From contig DKEU01000268.1 in assembly GCA_002452635.1 (NCBI GenBank), positions 12,500 to 25,266 of the forward strand: 12,767 bases of DNA, read 5' to 3'. Shown piece by piece: positions 1 to 5,344 of this stretch; position 1 is the first letter of the stretch; each line of letters opens with the position of its first letter. The notes under the pieces were generated by a model. It was not told where the DNA came from and ran no database searches. It was given only the letters and a program-made list of their open reading frames with translations. Both the position numbers and the translations under genes were made by a program. This DNA is from Desulfovibrionaceae bacterium UBA6814 (lineage in GTDB: Bacteria; Desulfobacterota; Desulfovibrionia; Desulfovibrionales; Desulfovibrionaceae).

Positions 1-1
1 C

Positions 2-205
2 GACCCGGCCTGGAGCCCGCTCAAGGCCGCGGCGCTCATGCTCTTCATCCTGCTCTACGCCCCCTGCTTCGTGACCCTGGTGGCCATCCGCTCCGAGGCC
101 GGGTCCTGGAAGTGGGCCGCCTTCAGCCTGGTGTTCAACACCGCCCTGGCCTTCGGCGTGGCCGCGGCCGTGTACCAGGGCGGCAGGGCCCTGGGGCTGG
201 GGTAG
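2..205 (+). CDS. feoB: FeoB ferrous iron transporter, C-terminal fragment
   Basis: Only the last 67 codons are in the window, entering from the left edge in frame 2 and ending at TAG. The peptide has a hydrophobic segment (ALMLFILLYAPCFVTLVAIR), then EAGSWKWAAFSLVFNT and a last hydrophobic stretch. This matches the end of FeoB, where a Cys-containing helix is followed by a GSWKW loop and the final membrane helix. FeoB is the inner-membrane Fe2+ importer with an N-terminal GTPase, which is not visible here. The family assignment rests on a short but characteristic tail. No terminator hairpin is seen between its stop and the next promoter about 20 nt downstream. Confidence 0.85.
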   Translation, partial: DPAWSPLKAAALMLFILLYAPCFVTLVAIRSEAGSWKWAAFSLVFNTALAFGVAAAVYQGGRALGLG

Positions 206-225
206 TCCTACCACGAGAATATGAC

Positions 226-254
226 TTGACCTCCCTGTGGGGGAGGCCTATTCT
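226..254 (+). promoter_or_regulatory. sigma-70-type promoter of the arsR-like gene
   Basis: TTGACC (226-231) and TATTCT (249-254) are separated by exactly 17 bp. The spacer holds an inverted repeat, CCTCCC (230-235) and GGGAGG (241-246), and a second perfect 7-bp pair, GAGAATA (215-221) and TATTCTC (249-255), brackets the region. The predicted start of transcription, about 7 nt past the -10, falls near position 261, which is also the best start codon of the next gene. The mRNA may therefore be leaderless or nearly so. Confidence 0.6.
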
Positions 255-260
255 CAACAC

Positions 261-638
261 ATGAACAAGTGCTCACATGACGAATTGATGGACCGCTGCG
301 AGGTGGAGTGCTGCCATCCGGAGCGGATCGCGCGGGTGGCGGCGGGGATGCCCACGGAGCGGGAGAGCGCGGGGCTGGCCGAGCTGTTCCGGGCTCTGGG
401 CGACCTGACTCGGGTGCGGCTGCTGAACGCCCTGGCCCAGGAGGAGCTGTGCGTGTGCGACCTGGCGGCCCTGGTGGGGCTGTCCTCGTCCGCGGTGAGC
501 CACCAGCTCCGGCTCCTGCGCATGGCCCGGCTGGTGCGCAACCGCAAGGAGGGCAAGAACGTGTATTACGCCCTGGACGACGACCATGTGCGCCGGCTCC
601 TGGCCGAGAGCCTGGGCCACGCCCGGGAGCACGGCTAG
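261..638 (+). CDS. ArsR/SmtB-family metal sensor repressor, CadC-like
   Basis: This 125-residue winged-helix protein should repress its own operon and release DNA when metal binds. An N-terminal DRCEVECC (Cys13, 17, 18) and ELCVCDLA (Cys64, Cys66) at the start of the DNA-reading helices reproduce the CadC alpha3N soft-metal site (Cd/Pb/Zn). The C-terminal helix has Asp107, His109, His120 and Glu123 with the exact spacing of the alpha5 zinc site, so both family sites look intact. The recognition region is about residues 66-88 (LSSSAVSHQLRLL), followed by a wing, RKEGKNVYY. I chose ATG 261 over the in-frame GTG at 237 because 237 lies inside the promoter. ATG 288 is possible but would cut close to the first Cys cluster. 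It probably controls the permease downstream. The metal preference is inferred from CadC. Confidence 0.93.
   Translation: MNKCSHDELMDRCEVECCHPERIARVAAGMPTERESAGLAELFRALGDLTRVRLLNALAQEELCVCDLAALVGLSSSAVSHQLRLLRMARLVRNRKEGKNVYYALDDDHVRRLLAESLGHAREHG
262..275 (+). promoter_or_regulatory. candidate ArsR/SmtB operator
   Basis: An imperfect palindrome, TGAACA-AG-TGCTCA, lies just downstream of the predicted -10 box. Its TGAnCA/TGnTCA core resembles the two-base-spaced inverted repeats bound by SmtB/CzrA-type repressors. If ATG 261 is the true start, the operator overlaps the first codons, so repressor would sit on the initially transcribed region. One half site has a mismatch; footprinting would be needed to confirm it. 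Confidence 0.4.
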
Positions 639-649
639 GCGGCCAGGGA

Positions 650-697
650 CTGGGGCTCCGCCCCAGGCCCCGGCAAGGGGGCTCCGCGCCCCCTTGC
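650..697 (+). repeat. two tandem GC-rich hairpins, REP-like
   Basis: The first stem pairs CTGGGGC (650-656) with GCCCCAG (660-666) around a TCC loop. The second pairs GCAAGGGGGC (673-682) with GCCCCCTTGC (688-697), a perfect 10-bp stem with a 5-nt loop. Both loops contain CTCCG. No T tract follows, so this is not a standard terminator, though it could attenuate transcription or protect the 3' end of the arsR-like message. The shared loop motif suggests copies of an intergenic palindromic repeat. Confidence 0.55.
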
Positions 698-706
698 AGC
701 CCCGCG

Positions 707-845
707 CCAGGGGATAACCACCCATGCGGGTGGCGGGTCCCCTGGACCTTATCGGGCGGAGCTAGTCCGTCGTTCCGCCACCGGGCCCAGGCCGCACGGA
801 CGGGCTGCGTCTGGGAATGGGATTCCCAAGGGCCGTCGGCCCTTG
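707..845 (+). other. hairpin-dense leader upstream of the permease gene
   Basis: Four more inverted repeats follow each other before the permease start. They are a two-tier stem (CCAGGGG 707-713 with CCCCTGG 739-745, enclosing CCACCC 718-723 and GGGTGG 728-733 with an ATGC loop), GGCGGA 755-760 with TCCGCC 774-779, TGGGAAT 812-818 with ATTCCCA 822-828, and CAAGGGCC 827-834 with GGCCCTTG 838-845. I see no gene in this spacer. It could be a structured RNA leader or a pile of palindromic repeats; I recognise no known riboswitch class. Confidence 0.45.
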
Positions 846-874
846 GGCCCCCGGAGGGTAACCAACCGACCGCC

Positions 875-1948
875 ATGACCGACTTCATCGCCAACTACGC
901 CATGTCCTGCTGGGACGTGCTGCGCGAGGCCGCGCCCTGGGTGCTGCTGGGGTTCGCCGCGGCCGGGGCCATCCACGCCTTCGTGCCCGCCGAGTCCCTG
1001 GCCCGTCACCTGGGCGGCCGGGGGCCGGGCTCGGTGCTCAAGGCCGCGCTCATCGGCATCCCCCTGCCTCTGTGCTCCTGCGGGGTGCTGCCCGTGGCCG
1101 CGGGCCTGCGCCGGGGCGGGGCCGGCCGCGGGGCCACGGCCTCGTTCCTGGTGTCCACGCCCGAGACCGGGGTGGACTCCATCGCCGTAACCTGGGCGCT
1201 CATGGACCCGCTCATGACCCTGCTCCGGCCGGTGGCGGCGTTCGTCACCGCCCTGGCGGCCGGGCTGGCCGCGAATCTCCTGCCCGAGGAATCGGCCGGA
1301 CCCACCGTGGGGCAGTTGGCCCCGGCCGGGGCGGCCGGCGGCTGCGCCGGCGGCTGTTGCAACGGCCAGTGCGCCGCTCCGGGCCCTGCGCCCTCGCGCC
1401 TGGCCGCGGGCTGGGCCTTTGTGCGCGACGACCTGTTGCCGGACATCGGGCCCTGGCTCCTGCTGGGGGTGCTGGTGGCCGGGCTCATCGCGGTGCTGGT
1501 GCCCGAGTCCGCCCTGGCCGCGCTGCCCGGCGGGGAATGGGCCTCCATGCTGGGCATGCTGGTGGTGGCCGTGCCCCTGTACATCTGCGCCACCTCCTCC
1601 ACCCCGGTGGCCGCGGCCCTGGTGCTCAAGGGCCTGTCCCCGGGCGCGGCCCTGGTGCTGCTCCTGGCCGGGCCGGCCACCAACGCGGCCACCATCGCGG
1701 TGGTGGGCCGCATCTTGGGCCGGGCCGCGGTGCCGGTGTACCTGGGGGCCATCGTGGCCTGTTCCCTGGCCATGGGCTGGGCCGCCAACCGGCTCTACGA
1801 GTATGCGGGCATAGACCCCGCGGCCAGCATCCAGGAGGCCGCGGCCGCCCTGCCGCCGGCCCTGGAATCCGCGGCAGCCGCTCTCCTGGTGGGCCTGGTG
1901 GCCTGGAGTTGGCTGGCCCGGCGGGGGGCGCGCCACCACGCAAAGTAG
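875..1948 (+). CDS. SO_0444-like Cu/Zn efflux permease (DUF318/PF03773 family)
   Basis: This 357-residue polytopic membrane protein belongs to the predicted permease family that includes ArsP and the SO_0444 Cu/Zn efflux proteins. It has two homologous membrane halves of about 130 residues. The first contains PLPLCSCGVLP (Cys67, Cys69) and the second VPLYICATSSTPVA (Cys238), the paired polar/Cys motifs typical of the family. The central loop has a Cys cluster, CAGGCCNGQC (Cys157, 161, 162, 166), likely a metal-capture site. The open frame extends upstream, but the upstream part has no membrane character and overlaps the sensor gene. ATG 875 starts the first amphipathic and membrane segments, with GGAGGG about 16 nt upstream. 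Following a CadC-like sensor, export of a thiophilic metal cation is the likely role; arsenical export by an ArsP relative is the alternative. Confidence 0.88.
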   Translation: MTDFIANYAMSCWDVLREAAPWVLLGFAAAGAIHAFVPAESLARHLGGRGPGSVLKAALIGIPLPLCSCGVLPVAAGLRRGGAGRGATASFLVSTPETGVDSIAVTWALMDPLMTLLRPVAAFVTALAAGLAANLLPEESAGPTVGQLAPAGAAGGCAGGCCNGQCAAPGPAPSRLAAGWAFVRDDLLPDIGPWLLLGVLVAGLIAVLVPESALAALPGGEWASMLGMLVVAVPLYICATSSTPVAAALVLKGLSPGAALVLLLAGPATNAATIAVVGRILGRAAVPVYLGAIVACSLAMGWAANRLYEYAGIDPAASIQEAAAALPPALESAAAALLVGLVAWSWLARRGARHHAK

Positions 1949-2011
1949 CCCCGGAAGGGACTCCGATGCTGCGGGAACGGATTGTCAGGGACCTGAAAAA
2001 AGAGACGCGGG

Positions 2012-2137
2012 CTAGTTCTGGGCGGGAGACTGAATCCAAAAGGCCGGAGCGGCGTCCAGGTCCGGGGCGTTGGCCGTGGCCGGCAGGGTGAGCACCAGGG
2101 TCAGAAGAAAGAGCAGGAACGCGACCTTTTTCCGCAT
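2012..2137 (-). CDS. small secreted peptide, unknown function
   Basis: I do not recognise this 41-residue product. It has a textbook signal peptide: MRKK, then the hydrophobic run VAFLLFLLTLVLTLP, then ATANA. Cleavage after Ala22 would leave about 19 residues ending in APAFWIQSPAQN, with one Trp and no Cys. Support for it being real comes from a strong GGAGG about 5 nt before ATG 2137 and a sigma-70-like promoter about 28 nt farther up. The codons are GC-rich like the neighbours. It is convergent with the permease gene (63 nt apart) and lies downstream of hemW on the same strand, 171 nt away. It could be a secreted peptide, a tiny periplasmic or membrane-held factor, or a regulatory leader peptide. 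An opposing 41-codon frame from ATG 1965 looks less convincing. Confidence 0.68.
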   Translation of the reverse strand: MRKKVAFLLFLLTLVLTLPATANAPDLDAAPAFWIQSPAQN

Positions 2138-2147
2138 GGGCACCTCC

Positions 2148-2159
2148 GGGTTGCAACCC
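2148..2159 (-). repeat. 12-bp perfect palindrome in the leader of the small peptide gene
   Basis: GGGTTGCAACCC lies between the predicted transcription start and the ribosome binding site of the small peptide gene. It could be an operator or a small mRNA hairpin close to the GGAGG. It may also be chance in GC-rich DNA. Confidence 0.35.
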
Positions 2160-2171
2160 CAAGGAGCCTTA

Positions 2172-2200
2172 CGCATAGCCCCATCCCCATACCGAGTCAA
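2172..2200 (-). promoter_or_regulatory. sigma-70-type promoter of the small peptide gene
   Basis: Read on the minus strand, TTGACT (2200-2195) and TATGCG (2177-2172) are 17 bp apart. The -35 matches the consensus at five of six positions; the -10 keeps TAT but is weak at its end. Transcription would start near 2165, giving a leader of about 28 nt. Confidence 0.5.
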
Positions 2201-2307
2201 GCGGTCTGGAACCCCGCCAATACTGGCTCCAGGCGCCCTGGCCCTGGCCGGCCGCAGGGCATGGGCGCCCCGCCCTTCCCCCTGCCCGCCGCCCCCTGGC
2301 CGCAGGC

Positions 2308-3564
2308 CTAGGCAAGGCGCTCCAGGATGTGGCCGATGATGGTGTTGGACACCAGCATGCCGGCCTTGGTGAGCCACAGCCGGCCGCCGGACAGGCGGAT
2401 GAGCTCCTTCTGGCGCAGGGCCTGGACCAGGGCCTTGTGCTCCGCGTTGAACTCGGCCCCGGCCAGGGCGGCGTATTCCTTGAGGTCCAGGCCCCGGGTG
2501 GTGCGCAGGGAGAGCATGACCAGCTCGCGCAGCCGGGTGCGGGGGGTGATCTCCTCCACGTCCTCGGCGAACCGCTTTTCCAGCACGCACCGGGCGTACT
2601 CGGCCAGGCCGGGCGGGTTCTTCCAGCGCCGGCCCGCCACGGTGGACACGGCGGACGGCCCCAGGCCCAGGTAGTCCCGGCCCTCCCAGTAGCCCGCGTT
2701 GTGAGCGCAGGCGAAGCCCATGCGCGCGAAGTTGGATATCTCGTAGTGCAGGTAGCCCTGCCCCTCCAGGTACTCGGCACCGTAGAGAAACATCTTGGCC
2801 TGCTCCTCCTCCGGGGCGAAGCCCATGTCCAGCTCGCGGGACTGCCGCTCCATGAGGGTGCCGGGCTCCAGGGTCAGGCAGTAGCAGGACAGGTGCTCGG
2901 GCCGCAGGGACGCGGCCAGCTTCAGGGTCTCCAGCCAGTGGATGAGCCGCTGTCCGGGCAGGCCGAACATGAGGTCCAGGGACACGTTGCCGAACCCGGC
3001 CTTGCGGATGAGCTCGAAGGACCGCAGGGCCAGGCGGCCGGAGTGCGGCCGCCCCAGGCGCAGGAGCTGCTTGTCGTCGAAGCTCTGCACCCCGAGCGAC
3101 AGCCGGTTCACGCCCAGGGCCAATAGCCCGTGCAGGTACTCCCAGTCCGCCACCGAGTCCGGGTTGGCCTCCAGGGTGAACTCCAGGCCCTCGGAGAAGG
3201 GAAAGGCCTTGCGCAGGGAGAACACGATGTTCTCCAGCAGCGGCAGGGGCAGCAGGCTGGGGGTGCCGCCGCCGATGAACAGCGAGGCCGCGCGATGGCC
3301 GGGCAGGGTCCGTTTCCAATACGAAATCTCGCGCAGCACGTACTGGGCGTAGTCCTCCACGTCCTGCTTGGACTCGGGCACCTGAGAGGCGAAGGCGCAG
3401 TAGTGGCACTTGCGGCGGCAGAAGGGCACGTGCAGGTAGATGAGCAGCTCCGGCCCCTCGGGCTGGGCCGGCTTCTTGCGGCCCTTGCCGTCCTTGCCGG
3501 CCGGGGCCTTCTTCGGGGCGTCCACCCGGGGAAAGGCGAAGGGCGTGGCTTTGGCGGCGCTCAT
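2308..3564 (-). CDS. hemW: HemW-like radical SAM heme chaperone
   Basis: This 418-residue radical SAM protein has the cluster motif PFCRRKCHYCAF (Cys49, 53, 56; CxxxCxxC). The residue two past the last Cys is Phe, as in HemW, whereas true oxygen-independent coproporphyrinogen oxidase HemN has a fourth Cys there. Other family marks are GGGTPSLL (98-105), EANPD (132-136), GVNRLSLGVQSF (151-162), YEISNFAR and the YWEGRDYLGLGPSA block, followed by a C-terminal winged-helix region. HemW binds heme and helps insert it into respiratory proteins. About 35 residues at the N-terminus are extra, Lys/Pro-rich and low in complexity. ATG 3564 has no strong ribosome binding site, so a non-ATG start closer to the core remains possible. 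The start abuts the divergent regulatory region of the sigma gene. Confidence 0.92.
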   Translation of the reverse strand: MSAAKATPFAFPRVDAPKKAPAGKDGKGRKKPAQPEGPELLIYLHVPFCRRKCHYCAFASQVPESKQDVEDYAQYVLREISYWKRTLPGHRAASLFIGGGTPSLLPLPLLENIVFSLRKAFPFSEGLEFTLEANPDSVADWEYLHGLLALGVNRLSLGVQSFDDKQLLRLGRPHSGRLALRSFELIRKAGFGNVSLDLMFGLPGQRLIHWLETLKLAASLRPEHLSCYCLTLEPGTLMERQSRELDMGFAPEEEQAKMFLYGAEYLEGQGYLHYEISNFARMGFACAHNAGYWEGRDYLGLGPSAVSTVAGRRWKNPPGLAEYARCVLEKRFAEDVEEITPRTRLRELVMLSLRTTRGLDLKEYAALAGAEFNAEHKALVQALRQKELIRLSGGRLWLTKAGMLVSNTIIGHILERLA

Positions 3565-3607
3565 CCGCGCAGGGTAACGCCGAACCCGGCGCAAGGAAAG
3601 GGCGGCA

Positions 3608-3634
3608 GGAACGTGCCGGGACGGGGGCTCCCGA
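3608..3634 (+). promoter_or_regulatory. weak candidate ECF-type promoter element upstream of the sigma gene
   Basis: GCAGGAAC (3605-3612) contains the GGAAC core seen in many ECF -35 boxes and repeats the 8-mer found upstream of the HPP gene. A CCGA element about 20 nt further is only a loose -10 candidate. The same 8-mer also occurs by chance inside the small peptide gene near 2115, so support is weak. If real it would point to autoregulation. Confidence 0.2.
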
Positions 3635-3636
3635 AG

Positions 3637-3658
3637 AGGGCGGTTCGCGAACCGCCCT
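3637..3658. repeat. 22-bp perfect palindrome between divergent hemW and sigma genes
   Basis: The left arm AGGGCGGTTCG (3637-3647) is followed directly by its exact reverse complement CGAACCGCCCT (3648-3658). It lies about 155 nt before the sigma-fusion start and about 75 nt before hemW. There is no T tract on either side, so it is not a simple terminator. It may be a palindromic repeat of the REP type or an operator for a dimeric regulator. Confidence 0.6.
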
Positions 3659-3670
3659 GCTTCCACCGCC

Positions 3671-3699
3671 TTGCCTTGCTCCCTGTCTTGACTTATTCT
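3671..3699 (+). promoter_or_regulatory. sigma-70-type promoter candidate for the sigma-fusion gene
   Basis: TTGCCT (3671-3676) and TATTCT (3694-3699) are 17 bp apart in an unusually AT-rich patch of this GC-rich window. A second TTGACT (3688-3693) lies in the spacer without a well-placed -10. The leader from the predicted start (about 3706) to ATG 3814 would be roughly 108 nt. The -10 is identical to that of the arsR-like promoter. Confidence 0.45.
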
Positions 3700-3813
3700 T
3701 TTCATAGAACCATCCGGCCGCAGTCCGGAATTCCCGCGCCCCCTGCCTCGGCCAGCAGCCCCCGCCCTGCCAGGCACGCGACCCCTCCTCGTGATGCGGC
3801 CCGCGGAGCGCGC

Positions 3814-5235
3814 ATGGACAACTATCAGGACCTGTTGCGCCGCACCCTGGGCGGCGACACCCGCGCCTTCGACGAGGTGGTTCGCCGTTTCACGGGCATG
3901 GCCCGGGCCCTGGCCCGGCAACGGGTGCGCGACCCCGGCCTGGCCGAGGACGCGGTGCAGGAGGCCTTCCTGGCCGCCTACCAGAACCTGCCCGGCCTGC
4001 GCAGCCTGGACGCCTTCCCGGCCTGGCTGCGCGCGGTGGTCCTGGCCTGCTGCGCCCAGACCCTGCGCGACGCGCCCCGCACCATCTCCTTCTCCTGCCT
4101 GCCCGACTCCGACGACCTGCCCGGCGGCGAACTGGCCCCGGAATTCGACCCGGTGGAGCACTACGCCCGCAACCAGACCCGGGACATGGTGCTGTCGCTC
4201 TTGGCCTCCCTGAACGGGGCCAACCGCGAGGCCGCGGTGCAGCGCTACCTCCTGGGCCTGTCCCACGCCGAGATCGCGGCCAACCTGGACCTGCCCGTGG
4301 GCACGGTGAAGCGCCGGCTGCACGAGGCCCGCGCCCGCATGTCCCGCAGCCTGGGCCGGCGCAGCCGCGACCTCATCCGGGTGGGCTACCTGCCCATCAG
4401 CGACCACCTGCTGGCCATGGTGGCCCACCAGCGCCAGGGCAACGCCCCCTTCTCGGTGGCGCTGCGCAAGTTCCTCACCTGGACCGGCCTGGTCAAGGCC
4501 CTGGTGAACGGCACCCTGGACGCGGCCATGCTCATGGCCCCCCTGGCCATGACCCTGCACAACCGCGGCGCGCCCCTGCTCTGGGTGCTGGACGGGCACC
4601 ACGAGGGCAGCGCCATCACCGTGCAGAGCCGGCTGGCCGACCGGAGCGGCAGCGCCTCGCGCACCCTGGCCGGGGCCATCCTGGGCCTGCCCCACACCTT
4701 CTCCACCCACGGGGTCATCCTGCGCGCGGTGCTGGGCCTGGGCCAGGCCGGCGAGGCGAGCCGGTTCGAGCCCCGCTACCTGGGCCCGCCCTTCATGCCC
4801 GGCCCCCTGCGCCGCCGCGAGCTGGACGGGTTCTTCTGCGCCGAGCCCTGGAGCCTCATGGCCGAGGCTGCGGGCGCGGGCAAGGTGCTGTTGCGCTCCC
4901 GCGACCTGGCCCCGGGCCACGTGTGCTGCGTGCTGGCCGCCTCGCGCTCCTTTGCCGCGGCCAAGCCCGGGCTCTTGCACGACTACCTGCGCCTGCTCAC
5001 CGCGGCCGGGGACTACGTGCACGCCCGGCCCCAGGAGAGCGCCGCCATCCAGGCCAGCTACACCGGGGTGGACCCGGCCGCGGCCGAGGCGGTGCTCACC
5101 CGCGGCCACGTGAGCTTCCGCAACCTGGTCCCGGACCGGGCCCGCGCCGCGGAGACCATGCGCCTGGCCCTCACCGCCGGGGTCCTGGACCGGCCCTGCA
5201 ACCTGGATTCCCTGGTCCTGCCCCAGGTCGCGTAA
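3814..5235 (+). CDS. ECF-type sigma factor fused to an NMT1/NrtA-like substrate-binding domain
   Basis: This 473-residue protein joins two modules. Residues about 5-75 are sigma-70 region 2 (AEDAVQEAFLAAY, 44-56, is the core-binding helix) and 122-178 are region 4, with a helix-turn-helix LSHAEIAANLDLPVGTVKRR (149-168). From residue 186 begins a periplasmic-binding-protein-like fold: RVGYLPISDHLLAMVA, DAAMLMAPLAMTLHNRG, GHHEGSAITV, LPHTFSTHGVILR, ELDGFFCAEPW and PGHVCCVLAASRSF. These match the NrtA/CmpA/NasS type (PF13379-like) of ABC ligand-binding proteins. With no signal peptide the ligand domain must act in the cytoplasm, as NasS does. I infer a one-component sensor whose sigma activity depends on a small ligand. 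ATG 3814 has GGAG 5 nt upstream and begins the sigma fold. It lies 109 nt before the HPP gene. The ligand is unknown; nitrate/nitrite or another small anion is a guess from the family. Confidence 0.92.
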   Translation: MDNYQDLLRRTLGGDTRAFDEVVRRFTGMARALARQRVRDPGLAEDAVQEAFLAAYQNLPGLRSLDAFPAWLRAVVLACCAQTLRDAPRTISFSCLPDSDDLPGGELAPEFDPVEHYARNQTRDMVLSLLASLNGANREAAVQRYLLGLSHAEIAANLDLPVGTVKRRLHEARARMSRSLGRRSRDLIRVGYLPISDHLLAMVAHQRQGNAPFSVALRKFLTWTGLVKALVNGTLDAAMLMAPLAMTLHNRGAPLLWVLDGHHEGSAITVQSRLADRSGSASRTLAGAILGLPHTFSTHGVILRAVLGLGQAGEASRFEPRYLGPPFMPGPLRRRELDGFFCAEPWSLMAEAAGAGKVLLRSRDLAPGHVCCVLAASRSFAAAKPGLLHDYLRLLTAAGDYVHARPQESAAIQASYTGVDPAAAEAVLTRGHVSFRNLVPDRARAAETMRLALTAGVLDRPCNLDSLVLPQVA

Positions 5236-5277
5236 AAAAAAGCGAACCTTTTTCCCCCCTGTCCCGTCTCTCCTGCA

Positions 5278-5305
5278 GGAACCGGACGCTGCCATGGCGC
5301 AGTGA
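5278..5305 (+). promoter_or_regulatory. candidate ECF-type promoter upstream of the HPP gene
   Basis: GGAACC (5278-5283) is a good ECF -35 element and CAGTGA (5300-5305) sits 16 bp downstream where a -10 would be, sharing TGA with RpoE-type boxes. It lies in the 109-nt gap between the sigma fusion and the HPP gene, about 40 nt before the HPP start. No sigma-70-like promoter is visible in this gap, so either this element or read-through serves the three downstream genes. The -10 half is weak. Confidence 0.35.
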
Positions 5306-5344
5306 CCCGGGTTTCGCCGCTTCGCCTCGGCAAGGGGAGACCAT

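Noticed and set aside
226..254. MerR-type promoter reading of the dyad between -35 and -10
   Set aside because: MerR-family promoters use a 19-20-bp spacer; here it is 17 bp, and the adjacent gene is an ArsR-type sensor.
308..874. Long upstream extension of the permease frame
   Set aside because: The extra 189 codons run over the sensor gene in another frame and through the hairpin spacer, are Gly/Ala/Arg/Pro-rich without family features, and the membrane protein clearly begins at ATG 875.
1965..2091. 41-codon plus-strand frame starting MLRERIVRDLKKE with GGAAGGG upstream
   Set aside because: It lies largely antisense to the better supported small secreted peptide gene, its second half is low-complexity Arg/Pro, and it has no recognisable domain.
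3130..3813. Extension of the sigma-fusion frame back across hemW
   Set aside because: It is antisense to a certain gene and shows no domain; ATG 3814 has a good ribosome binding site and begins sigma region 2.
5236..5277. A-tract and T-tract after the sigma-fusion stop as a terminator
   Set aside because: The only pairing is a weak A/T stem with no GC-rich hairpin before the T run, so it would not terminate well and the downstream genes may be read through.
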